A DNA stretch of 64,000 bases from Erpobdella octoculata (Eukaryota; Annelida; Clitellata; Hirudinida; Erpobdellidae): assembly GCA_963978895.1 (NCBI GenBank), contig OZ022247.1, positions 18,140,637 through 18,204,636 of the forward strand, given 5' to 3'. Shown one piece after another: positions 12,533 to 41,089 of this stretch. The notes beneath the pieces are model-generated. The model saw nothing but the letters and a program-made list of their open reading frames with translations. It was not told where the DNA came from and did no database searches. Each line of letters begins with the position of its first letter. The first letter of the stretch is position 1. Position numbers and translations under genes: made by a program.

Positions 12533-12905
12533 TCTTAAAGATACCAAAAAAAGACTGCAGACTAAAGATAGTCAAAAACAAATTTCCACTGCGGCGGGCT
12601 TTCTTCCCTTTTTAAAACTTGAGCAAGCCCCCCATGCCAAATCGGAGGACCCTGCAATTTTTCCAAATATGATGAGTTTTTCTTTGGGTAGGGGTGCTAC
12701 ATTTATTCATAAACTTATTCTTTTAACAATTGTTTTAACTGGTTTGAGACTGAGTTTGACTATCTTCAGTTTGCAGTCTTTCTTTTCTTTCATTAATAAA
12801 TTATTAAAGATACCAAAAAGAGCCTACAGACAGAGATAGTCAAACAACGTTTTCGCCTGCGGCGGGCTTTCGTCCCGTTTTAAAACTTGAGCCCCCCCAA
12901 CATTT
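12533..12905. repeat. Duplicated segment of about 100 bp, spaced 270 bp
   Basis: 12536-12640 and 12805-12900 share TTAAAGATACCAAAAA, GATAGTCAAA, GCGGCGGGCTTTC and TTTTAAAACTTGAGC. Between them, near 12750-12775, a stretch resembles part of the unit in reverse. The rest of 12905-13470 is AT-rich, with a TTTATT (polyadenylation signal for the minus-strand gene) at 13185-13190. Confidence 0.6.
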
Positions 12906-13472
12906 TTTGCTGGTTGCGTTGTTGCTTATTTAAGTCCTTGTCACTTTTTCAGCGTTTAGGATGCGCCCCTGCTAGCTGGATTATATACGATTTCTATCTG
13001 GTGCTGTTTTCGAGTAAAGGTCAATGGGCCATAACTTTACACGAACAAATTTGTGGACCTCAACCAGATACATAAGGTACAATGGAAGGCAACGAAAGAA
13101 GTTTGAAGAACTTACGAAACTCTATAGCAATTTGGCAACAATAAAAAATTGAAATCAATTGAGTTATATATGGTCAATAACAAGTTTATTAAAGTTTAAC
13201 AAGAAAATAAATGATTAATTCAGTTTAAAATTCTGGTCATTCTACTATAAACTAATTGACTATTTAGTTGTGTCTTTTCCATTTTCTAAACATAAAAATT
13301 TAAATATTTGTTTTAATGATTATGTTGAACTTGAGATATTAATGGCGCTTAAGAAATTTTAGGCTAAGTGGCATCTTTTCCTTCACACACATTAACAAGT
13401 ACTTGATAAACAAATGACGTGTTAAAAGTCCAGTTAAATTTATCATTATTGAACATAATTATTCAAAAATTT

Positions 13473-31155
<17,683 letters not shown>

Positions 31156-32720
31156 TCTATTCGTATGGTTTCAAATTTGAATTAGAAATAAACAATAAAT
31201 AAACATTTGTGTTGAACAAGAAAAAAAGCTCGACTTTATTAAGTTTATTATAAAAGACTATGAATTTATGAATGTATTTTAAGTAAGAAAAACGCAATCG
31301 ACTATCGGATAAGACACGATGATCGAATATCATAGTATATACATATTTATGTAATAAAAGTCGGGGGTAAAGTTCACATTCACAGGCACCCCATATTTTC
31401 ATTTTCAGAAACGGCGGAGTAATATATTATCAGTTATAAACACGATGAAAAGTAACCACTAGTTAAAACACTTAGTAAAAGATGAAAAACAATAAAAATT
31501 TGAATAAAACATATTATAATTAAATTACAATATAGTAAAAATTTAAATTTTGTACTAAAAAGAGCAATCGGAAGGGACGGACTGGCGAAGATTTAATATA
31601 AACACTGCAGACTAGAAATTAAATAACATAATAAAAAATACATTTGTTTAAAAACAACGTTTTTCTTGCGCTCTAAAAAGTATAAAATAATATTGCTATA
31701 ATTCATATGCAACGGAAAACGGCGTGCACATTATAGGCTACGGCAACAACCATAGATATATAGATGGGACATATCAATCTATTTCCTTCAGTCTTAAAAC
31801 ACTTAGTGTAGAGGACTATAAACTATCATAAAAAAAAAAAAATCTATTTCCTGTACAATTTGAAAGCTGCCATTTTCAACCTGAGCTTGTTTACATTTGC
31901 TCATTTGAGCGATATTTGTTGCCGGTGTATTATGACGATACATGACAAATCTGCTAAAGCTCTAGTTTTTTTTTTTAGATGTTGCTGTGTTTTTTATTTG
32001 AAAAACCTGTATCAGAACTATACTTAGTGTTAATTGACTTCCCGAGCTCATATATCCTGTCGCTGTTTGTAAACAAAGTAAAATAAAATCATTAAAGACT
32101 CTGACTTAAATTTTAAAGAAGGCAAGGCCACAAAGCTTAAAACTTAAAAGGGTCATACATCCGTTTCATTACTTTGTTGTCATGAAGCATGTAACCAGTT
32201 TTCCGTTATTCTATTGCTCTTTGATGACCATGATCTTTGATGTGTTAATTACTTTCTTATGCTAATAATGTTAATAATGATGTTTGGTTGTCGCGTGTCT
32301 TAGTGTTGAAAGTTTGTTATTCGTAGTTTCAATAAATCTGTTTGAGTTAAGAGGATGTCTTTTGATTCATTTATTATACTCAGTTATACTGGTCCTGCTT
32401 TGTGTTTCACTATGATATAATATAACAATAATACAACTATGATATCTGACTCTAAAAAATTGATCTGATATTATTTATTCATCCACCATTTTAAATCATT
32501 TGAAATTAAAAATGTTCATGCTTATAATGTTTTAGTCAACAACTCCACAATTTATGATTCTAGGAATTTCAATAAACTTGTTTAAATTGAAACAAGTGTG
32601 TCTTAATTTACTGGTTTTGATATGCATAGGTGGGGGCTATAATGTAGAAATTATGTTAAAAAATGCTACAAGCTCAGGTAATCTCTGTAAATTTGGATTA
32701 AAAAACTATAGTTTAATTAA
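31156..32720. other. PEX11G upstream region; no further gene found
   Basis: AT-rich intergenic DNA presumably holding the PEX11G promoter, though no element could be named. 31785-31842 is the 3' end of the A-tailed SINE family (CAGTCTTAAAACAC, GTAGAGGACTATAAAC, A run). Several short AT repeats occur. No coding similarity was seen. Confidence 0.4.
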
Positions 32721-33600
32721 GGCTGGGCCCGATTAATCGGCGTACGCATAATCGGCGCCGATTATTGACATATCGGTTATCGGCAAAAATAATCGGCGCC
32801 GATTATGCGTATGTATCAAAGTTGCGTCTGCCGAACAGCAAGAGCCGCCTCCGACCAAAAAAAGAAAGATTGAAACCGAAACAAATGGCACTGGTCCATC
32901 TACATCGCGCCTCTGGGACTTGTTTTCTGAGGCTTGTGATGAACCTGTTGGAACTGCAAATGAAACTACCACTACCCAAGGCGATGATGCGGTTGACGCC
33001 ATGCTGGAGCTTTATCTGGCAGCCCCTCTGTTGCCACGTGAGGAAGACATGTATAGTTGGTGGAACCTTCACAGGTTTCAGTATCCCTATTTAGCGAAGC
33101 TAGCTAGACGCTATTTATCTGTACCAGCGTGCCAAGTGAGCAGCTCTTCAAAGGCGCTGGAGAAATTTTTTCGGATCGGCGTGGATCATTGCTCGCCGAG
33201 AAGGGAGAAATGCTATTATTACTTAAATATAACTTACCTCAACTTGGCTTTGATTATTTTATTAACTCTTGAACTGTAGCTATCTTCAATATAAATTTTT
33301 ATCCATTTTGTATTTTTATTAGTTTAGAATTAACTACTGGATTATTATTTTATTCTTTTCAATACTATAATTAGTTTCAACATTGAATGACTTGACAAAA
33401 TTGTCTGGATTTTTAATAAATAATTATTGTTCTATGGTTGTGTGAACGTTGGTTGAATTATCACGGCTAGCGCATGCAAGCAGGAAAACACGCGCTTGTA
33501 TTATGGCGGTATGTTTCGGATGAAGCATTTTCACTAAAGAAATAGTAATTATAAAATAATCGGCATCGTAATCGGTATCGGCAACAACAGTGATCCACTT
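32720..33600 (+). pseudogene. hAT element with transposase C-terminus (ZBED4/6-like) relic
   Basis: An open stretch from about 32818 to 33226 reads PTKKRKIETETNG, SRLWDLFSEACDE, MLELYLAAPLLPREEDMYSW, FQYPYLAKLARRYLSVPACQ and then SSSSKALEKFF. This is the hAT C-terminal dimerisation domain. The usual SSERxFSxAG is decayed. Left terminus GGCTGGGCCCGATTAATCGG near 32722 and the right region ATCGGTATCGGCAAC near 33585 match the smaller element at 45687-46354. N-terminal zinc finger and catalytic core are absent, so this is an internally deleted copy. Confidence 0.75.
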
Positions 33601-33701
33601 TAATAAAACAATGCGCCCGCAACGTTTTTTGTTGTATATGAATTATAGGAATATTATTTTATACTTTTTAGGGCGCAAGAGAAACGTTGTTTCTTTAAAA
33701 T

Positions 33702-33703
33702 GC

Positions 33704-33798
<95 letters not shown>

Positions 33799-33981
33799 CC
33801 CGCTCGTTCACACGCTCCGCTCATTTTGTGACAGATTTCAATTTTTTTTCTGTATTTGATTCCCCTTGACTCTCAAGGTTGTGTGAAAATTTCATTACGA
33901 TTGGATGAATGGTGTAGCAATGCATAAAGGACATACATACATACATATATACATGCAAACATTCATTTTTATATATCTAGA
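33702..33981 (-). mobile_element. Helitron family A, 5' fragment with expanded TA tract
   Basis: The minus-strand 5' end A|TC is at 33981 (TCTAGATATATAAAAATG). The body has CTCAAGGTTGTGTGAAAATTTC and CGCTCATTTTGTGAC, then GTTCCCGCTCG at 33797. It continues into about 95 bp of pure TA (33702-33796). In the fold-back copies the same GGGAACTATATATA junction occurs, so the TA tract is an expansion of the element's own sequence. Confidence 0.75.
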
Positions 33982-34274
33982 TTGTTGGCTTGGACCTGTG
34001 ATTTGCTTCTAACAAATTATTCTTATATGATATATGTATACACTGCATATATGAACACCAGTGACAGTGATCCAGTTTTCTGTTCCGTTCTCGTTTAAGT
34101 TAAAAAAGCTAAAGTAGATTTATTTTTGAGTGCCGCTTACTGAACAGACCACCGGCCACCTTACAATGTTGGCAACTTGCAGATAAGACTAACGGCTTAT
34201 GCGGTGTTTACGGCGCCGCTGGCAGCCCCGCATACTATACTCGCTAGCTCCACAAGCGCACAAAGGACTTTAAC

Positions 34275-34445
34275 CCCCAACCGAAGTTGGTACTCATTTA
34301 TCGACCACCAAAGGACGAAACGCTGAGTTGACGTGAGCACATGTGAGTTAGTTTCTTGCTCAAGGAAATTACGTGCCCGGACCAGGAATCGAACCCAGGT
34401 CCTACGACCAACACGTCTCCGTATACCACTAGACCAACACGTCTT
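34275..34445 (-). repeat. tRNA-derived SINE, best-preserved copy
   Basis: Minus strand: box A TGGTCTAGTGG at 34436-34426, box B GGTTCGATTCC at 34395-34385, about 30 bp apart as in tRNA genes. The body follows with TTCCTTGAGCAAGAAACTAA, CTCAGCGTTTCGTCC and GAGTACCAACTTCGG. The tRNA part is not a functional tRNA because it lacks a 3' acceptor arm. Confidence 0.75.
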
Positions 34446-34656
34446 ATATATAATATATCAGAAAACCAAACCGCTAAATAACATAACAACCAAAACCGAA
34501 CCGTGATACACAATAGTGAAACCACACACCACTAGTGATAAGCCCGCACGGTTTGTGGAATTGTGGTATAAAATTCCCCATGTTGTGTGCAGTCTTTCCA
34601 CACTAACGTAGATTAACATGAAGTCCACATTGGTGAAGACATAAATGTGGAACTAA

Positions 34657-36420
34657 TTGCCAGCCTGTTCTTATGAATGTATATGCCCATGCCGGCTTTA
34701 TCTTTTTGTTGACTGTGCTGTTACTAGTATAACCGGAATAAGTTTCAACTGTTGGCTGAAGGAAGAGAAATTTCAATCTTCACAGGAATTAATTGGACCT
34801 GTTGGCGCAAGTCTTGTTCTGCGTCTGTCAAGACGAACAAGTTCAACGTACATGACGACAATGCTGCCGTTGTTGTTCTGAGTCAGCCATCTCAGCACGA
34901 TCATGAGTCCGATGATGACGGAGATATGATTCAGCGTGACGGATTCCGTGAAGCTGTCAAGACATTGGTAAGAGAAGATCCATCGCGCCCAATAAAGAGA
35001 GCGTATGATGCAACAGCATCAACAGTGGCAAGAGGTGGATATTTGCGTCTATGCGTCATTCTGACCAGACTTCTATACAGTGAGGTCCAGCGTTAACCGC
35101 GCTAAGCAAGCTGATGTTCGCAGGATTCCAAGAACCATCAATGACGTCAACATACGTGGTGTGTGGACCGAAACAAGATAATGGATAGGGCTTAATTTCT
35201 TTGGAACAAATGAAAATGTTTCTGTATTACAACAGTGCCGTGATGTTTTCATTGACGGCACATTCAAAACAGTCCCATAACCGTACTGTCAGTTTGTTAC
35301 CATTCACGGTTGTTACCATGGCAGAGTAATAGCACTGTTAACGTGTCTAGTTGCTGGTAAAACATGGACATTACTGACAAATTCTGCAACACCTTAAGAC
35401 AAGTGTGCAAAATATTTCAGGTCAGCTATGGAGGCCTAAACGGATAGTTTGCGATTTTGAACAGGCAATGATGTCCGCCGTTGACACCGAACTGCTTAGA
35501 AGTAAAGTATGCGGTTGTCTGTTTCATTTTCGGTAGTCTATACAGAAAATTGCATGAATTGAGCCTAACCACTTCATACAAGCGTGATCCAGTGTTTAGA
35601 AGGGTTTGCAGCAAAGTCATGGCTTTGGCTTTTTTTCCATTGCAACTTGTCCGTCAAAACTTTGACGTGTTGGCTGTCAATCGAACAGTTCAACGTCTTG
35701 TAATCCAGTATCCAAACCTAAACCGTTTTATGAACTACGTGAACAACACTTACGTCAGAGGCCGTTTTATTCCAGTAACGTGGAATGTCTACAAGAGAAA
35801 TCGAAGGACGCAAACAAATAACGCAGTAGAAGGTATGTCTAGTTAACAATTTTGCATGTATGTATATAATTGACATCTACATAGCATGTAATAAAGTTAC
35901 AAAACTTAATATTTACACAATTTCTAATGATGGTTTGTAGGTAAAAGTGAAAATGTTGTTTATCGCATGGTTAAGTAACCTAAAAAATACTTGTCGGCCG
36001 TTTCTGCATGCATAACATATGCAGTGAATATTGTTTTTAAAGTGACAAAAAATACTTTTGGCTGCGAAAATTATGCATTGCATTACAAATTGTTATGGTT
36101 ACTTATGTGGTCAGATTATCACAACGCGTGCAACCAACGTGTCCAGGTTTCTCATCCTTGCATTTGGGTCTTCATTCGTCACTTAAAAGATGCGCAAACA
36201 GTGAACGAAAATTCAGTCGATTCAGCAAACAGAGGTGAGCCAGTCTAGCGTCCAAATTGCAAATGGCGACGTATCAACAGAACCATCAGACGACAGGTAC
36301 ACCGATATGCAACTGGAGCGATTTCGTTGGATCGCTACTGGCGAGCAATGACCCATCTGGTTGGGAATACGTCGTGTGTAATGAACAACTGGATTTTAAA
36401 TAATGGAGTTAGTGCGTAGT
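34657..36420 (+). pseudogene. MULE-type transposase relic with FLYWCH finger
   Basis: FLYWCH-like zinc finger near 34785-34900 (INWTCWRKSC, then HDHESDD), followed by IKRAYDATASTVARGG. The MULE catalytic region starts near 35130 (RTINDVNIRGVWTETR, DVFIDGTFKTVP, QFVTIHGCYHGRVIALLTCL) and continues with VCSKVMALAFFPLQLVRQN and NAVEG. A possible intron (GTATGT at 35833) precedes the C-terminal part CIWVFIRHLKDAQTVNEN and RRINRTIRRQ. Multiple stops (near 35180, 35279, 35395, 35437) kill it. The 3' edge GGAGTTAGTGCGTAGTTAAG recurs at 39182. Confidence 0.8.
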
Positions 36421-36544
36421 TAAGATGCCACAGTTTCAACAAGAATTTCAACATAACATAACATAAACATAAAGGAAATGATGGGCGCAAACTATATGTC
36501 TCTATGCCCATATCCAGAATTATATAAAATATTGTTCATATATA
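36421..36544. other. Spacer between MULE relic and Helitron
   Basis: Short AT-rich stretch with AACATAACATAACATAAAC; no feature beyond this. Confidence 0.5.
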
Positions 36545-37712
36545 TCTATATATATAAAAATGAATGTTTGTATTTATGTTAATGTCCTTTATGCATTGCT
36601 ACACCATTCATCCGATCGTAATGAAATTTTCACACAACCTTGAGAGTCAATGAAAATCAAAACTAAAAAAAAATTTTTGAAATCCGTCACAAAATGAGCG
36701 GAGCGGAGCGGGTGAGCGAGCGGGAACTATATATATATATATGTATGTGCGTATGTATGTGTGTATGTATGTATGTGTATGTGCATGTATGTGTGTCTGT
36801 GTGTGTGTTTATGTATGTACTAGCGGAGATACCCGGCGTTGCCCAGGTTTTTTGAGGTTTTTCTAATGTTTGTCTCTTTCTCTCCCGTTTCCTTTCCCAC
36901 CTGCTTTCCCACTCCTGTTAGCTTTTCCGTTTTCGGTCGTTTTCCCACTGCCGGTCGCTTTCCCGCTCCCGGTCGCTTTCCCGCTCCCGGTCGTTTTCCC
37001 GTCCCGGTCGCTGCCCCGTTCCCGCTCACGTTTGCTCTCCCATTCCCGCTCACGCTTGCTTTTCTGTTCCCGCTCGCTGTCCGTTCCGGGTGCTTTCCCG
37101 TTTCTATAATAGACAAACTAACCCACAAACATTCATATATATATATATATATAGTCTTAGCAAATCTATTTTGCGTTTTATAGGCTAACAGAAGTTATGA
37201 AAGAATGTAAAAGAGAAAATGAGCGGGAACGGAAACGGGAACGGGAGAGCTACCGTGACCGGGAATGGGAGAGCAAGCATGACCGGGAACGGGAGAGCAA
37301 GCGTGAGCGGGAACGGGAAAGCGACCGGAAACGGGAAAGCGACCGGGAACGGGAAAGCGACCGGGAACGGGAAAGCGACCGAGAACGGGAAAGCGACCGG
37401 GAACGGGAAAGCGACCGGGAACGGGAAAGCGACCGGGAACGCGGAAAGCGACCGGGAACGCGGAAAGCGACCGGGAACGCGGAAAGCGACTGGAATCGGG
37501 AGAGCAAGCTTGGAAGGAAACGCGAGCAAGAGAGAAAATCGATAACAGAACTTCTGAGCGGGAAAGCGACCGGGAGCTGGAAAACGACCGAGAGCGGAAA
37601 TGCGACCGGGAACGCTACGAAAACGGGAAAGTGGAGAAGGGAACGGGAGCGAGAGAGACAAACATTAGAAAAACCTCTAAAAACCCCGGGCAACGCCGGG
37701 TAACCCCGCTAG
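36545..37712 (+). mobile_element. Helitron family A, fold-back copy 3
   Basis: Begins A|TCTATATATATAAAAATG and ends CCGCTAG|T (37709-37712), with the internal reversed end at 36820-36823. Left arm about 36820-37100, spacer with a TA run near 37136-37153, right arm to 37712. The right arm carries about eight to nine 18-bp units, more than copy 1 and similar to copy 2. Base-level similarity of termini and spacer among the three copies is very high, suggesting recent activity. Confidence 0.88.
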
Positions 37713-37734
37713 TGTTCTATAAATAAATGTATGT

Positions 37735-39030
37735 ATATATTATTAAAAATCCTTTTTATAGTTGTACATAATGTTGCTTATTTCGAAATGACAGTCGATT
37801 AATTTTTTAAATTCATTAACTTGATCGGCTTCTATGATTTTCGAAGGGAGGTTGTTCCAAATTGCAGTCGATCTGGTCAGGAAGAAATATTTTCTGCAGT
37901 TGCCGTTGAATCTTTGTGTTTCCAGTTTGAACTTGTGACCTCTTGTTCTTCTTTCTTCTGATATCTTTATATTAGGAAAACACAAACGTCCTTCTTTGTC
38001 TTGAGTAAAATTGTAGAGCATGATCAGGTCCCCTCTCAGTCTTCTGTACTTTAAACAAGGAAGCTTCAAAATTCTCAACCTGTCTTCATATTTCAATCCC
38101 TTGCATGCCTTGACCATTTTTGTTGCTCTCTTCTGGACTCTTTCAATGGCTTCTATGTCTTTTTTCTTCCATGGTGACCACACACTGACTGCATACTCCA
38201 ATCTGGATCTAACCAAAGCTTTATAAATCAATATAAAAGAATCTTTTGTCAAATCTTTAAAATTTCGTGAAATTATACCTAACAGTGAAAAACATTTTTT
38301 AATTGTTTCATAAATGTGATCTACAAATGTTAGTGAACTCTGGAATGTAACACCTAAATCTTTTATTTTGTCAAGAAAATTAAGTTCCACTCCTTCTATA
38401 TTATATAGCCGACGATCATCTAATTGGCGTCCATATCTCACCGCAACACATTTACCAGCATTTAGCTTAATTTCCCATTTTTTACTCCAATCTCCTAATG
38501 AATTTAAACAGCTCTGCAATATCAATCGATCATCACTGCTTTTTATAGTTTTAAATATTTTGGCGTCGTCTGCGTACATAAACAGCTCCGCCGAGTTATT
38601 CTTAACTATTTCAAACATATCATTGACATAAATTATGTAAAGTAGTGGCCCTAAAACACTACCTTGAGGTACCCCACTTGTAACTTTAAATCTATTAGAT
38701 GTGCTATTATTAACCCTAACACTACTTGTTCTGTTTGTTAAATAATCTTTAATTCAATTAATTAAGCCTCCATTGACGCCATAATTTTCTAGTTTATCAA
38801 TTAACTTTGCATGAGATACACGATCAAACGCTTTTTCAAAATCCGTATATATCACGTCTATTGTTTCCCCTTTATCTAATGCACTGCTCCACATATCCAT
38901 CAATTTTAACAACTGAATTGTAGTTGACTTTCCTCTCGTAAAGCCGTATTGCCTATAATCTAGAAGCTTATTTCTATCAAAATGTATTATTAATTCATCC
39001 TTAATCAATGATTCTAACAGTTTACAGCAG
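37735..39030 (-). pseudogene. CR1/jockey-like LINE, 5'-truncated, nearly intact RT
   Basis: Reading from 39008 down: LLDYRQYGFTRGKSTT, VIYTDFEKAFDRVSHAKLID, a TGA where a Trp codon is expected (near 38754), then TSGVPQGSVLGPLLYIIYVND and FMYADDAKIF (catalytic box intact). The thumb and C-terminal domain follow: AVSVWSPWKKKDIEAIERVQ, KRATKMVKACKGLKYEDRL, RRLRGDLIMLYN. The ORF ends at 37743. Only one nonsense change is needed to explain the break. The 3' end abuts Helitron copy 3 within about 20 bp. Confidence 0.85.
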
Positions 39031-39032
39031 AT

Positions 39033-39360
39033 ACAGCTAGTTGTAGCTACATTTTATTTTAATCGACAACAATACTGTTTGAATCTAGTTTGTTTGTATA
39101 GCTATATTTAGTTACTTTTTATTTTAGTAAGAGAACTTGTATAGCTAGTTGTAGCTACATTTTATTTTTAATCGACAACATTTGGAGTTAGTGCGTAGTT
39201 AAGATGACACAGAATTTCAAGTAGTAGTATACTAATTTGCCGTGTGGTTTAACTTGTCTATGAATCTCGGGATTAACGGACCTCGGAATTTATGAACCTC
39301 GGGATTAGCGGACTTCTGGATTAATGGACCTCGGGGTTTTCGAGACATTACCCGAGATTC
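39033..39360. repeat. Tandem duplications: 110-bp pair and 20-bp CCTCGGGATTA array
   Basis: TAGCTAGTTGTAGCTACATT occurs near 39033 and again near 39140, followed by ATCGACAACA in both. At 39258-39360 five diverged units of GGACCTCGGGATTAA type follow each other. 39182-39206 repeats the MULE 3' edge. Origin unknown; possibly ends of a DNA transposon. Confidence 0.55.
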
Positions 39361-41089
39361 GACAAGCAGACACGCATTTCATTGTCCACCACCTGCAGTC
39401 GTTCTCTCTTCTTCGATTTAATTTCTGTCAGAGCCGAAAATCCAGGTTCGCCAAATAAAACGATCCAAACGGTAATAAAGACACTGATATATGCGTCGAC
39501 GCAAGTAGCAGTCTGTGTATATAGTGTCGTTCTGTCTACTTACTATTAGAAAAATAATATTTACCATTTTTTTGTGTACATACGCATTTCTTGGAGCCCC
39601 TTTTATCCCCATACGCACTTATACGCAAACAAGTAAAGATAGAAAATATTAAAAAAAAGCTTTTATTTTCCTCTTTATTTGAGTCAACGAACTAAATTTT
39701 GGAATCTAAAACAACCGTTACCTCTGGCGACTTATACGAAAACAAATTATTACAGTCGCTAGATGGCAGAAATTAATTTGATTTGAATAATTTTAATTGA
39801 TTTAAGTCCTAATTTAAGTCGGAAACATTAAATTCATGTATTGCCATCCCCTCCCTCCTCGGTGCGTGTGTAATATATGGATGACCCATTACGTCGCGTG
39901 GCAAATGGAGCACGCGGAGAGATATGCTCTCTCAGGACAAAATGAGGCTGATTACTTTTGAATACTACCCTGTACAAGTGCCTTCTGTTACACATATCCA
40001 CCATCTCTCCACATTTACCGTGCCTATTTTCACAACCTCCACCCCTGTACCCTTTGCCCTATTAACCCGGGCAAAATCTGAGCTCATTTTTGCACCTTAT
40101 TTAAAATATTTGGAGCCTGTTTTACGCTGCACGACTTTGCTGTCAAAACTGTGGCCCTAGGCTGATTTGTCTAGAAAAAAACTAAGATAGCTCTGCTCAA
40201 TTTTTTTTATAATGGTTTATAGTTCTTTACACCAGGTGTTTTAAGACTGAAATAGCCGTATTAAGCACATAAGTACTTCCTGTCGCGGATCATAATTTGA
40301 TCTTTTTAACTTTTCCCAACTCCTTTTTCCAAGTTAGCGAGAAATTACTATAGGGTTGCTTATGCAACTGATTCCCCTTGCCATGCATCCGATGTATCTT
40401 AGAGGAAAAACAAACCTATACACCGAAACTTTGCAAAAGTTGCCGAAACGACATGAAACTACTACGTCAAATCATCTTGAGGACCACAACTTCAGATTTC
40501 TCCTGGACTCAGTCTCTTAGTTCTTCCCTTATTGGACATAGACGCAAGGCTGCGAAGATTTATACTCTCTAAGAGTTCGCTTTCTCCTATATCGGAGTCA
40601 GATTGCACAGGTCCCTCCAGAGCTAATTAAACTACTCGTGAAGGATCTGACAAATGCAAGCCATTGCTTACTGCGGTGTTTCTGGGGAGGTTAGTGCTTA
40701 TCTCTCACATCCGCCACTGCATTCTTAACCCTTGGAACATTAAAGCTGAAAATTATCAGTATTTCTGGATGACAGTTGATTTACTTTATAGAATAAATGT
40801 AATAAAGCATTAAGTGAACTACAAACCCCGAGATTTATTAAGTCCGATCCAACTGGTAATACCACAAATAACTTTTGTCCCACTCCAATCCCAATTATTT
40901 GTTGTTAGCCAACAGTCTTCGCAAAATTTCCTGGTCTTCCCGCAGCCGCAGTAAAACAACATCCACACTATTAAACATTGTCACATTATTTCTATTATGA
41001 ACACCAAAACATCCAGTGACTCATCACCAATTTACAACAAAAACATTAATGAAATTATATTTAAAGTTATTCATGCATACTTCACATGA
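39361..41089. other. Intergenic region and LSM1 3' flank
   Basis: No recognised gene. Contains an A-tailed SINE copy on the minus strand (40201-40350) and the LSM1 3' untranslated region, with a TTTATT (AATAAA on the minus strand) at 40834-40839. A stretch at 40330-40690 has locally open frames but nothing recognisable. Confidence 0.45.
40201..40350 (-). repeat. A-tailed SINE, family 'CCAGTC' (copy 3)
   Basis: Minus-strand 3' end of the family with an A run at 40201-40208. GTAAAGAACTATAAACC and CACCTGGTGT match 55862-56025 closely, then the body runs to AGTTAGCGAG. The head is shortened. Confidence 0.7.

Noticed and set aside
34385..34436. tRNA gene (box A and box B present)
   Set aside because: No 3' half of the acceptor stem. 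The downstream body is a SINE shared with 17405-17580 and 26525-26720.
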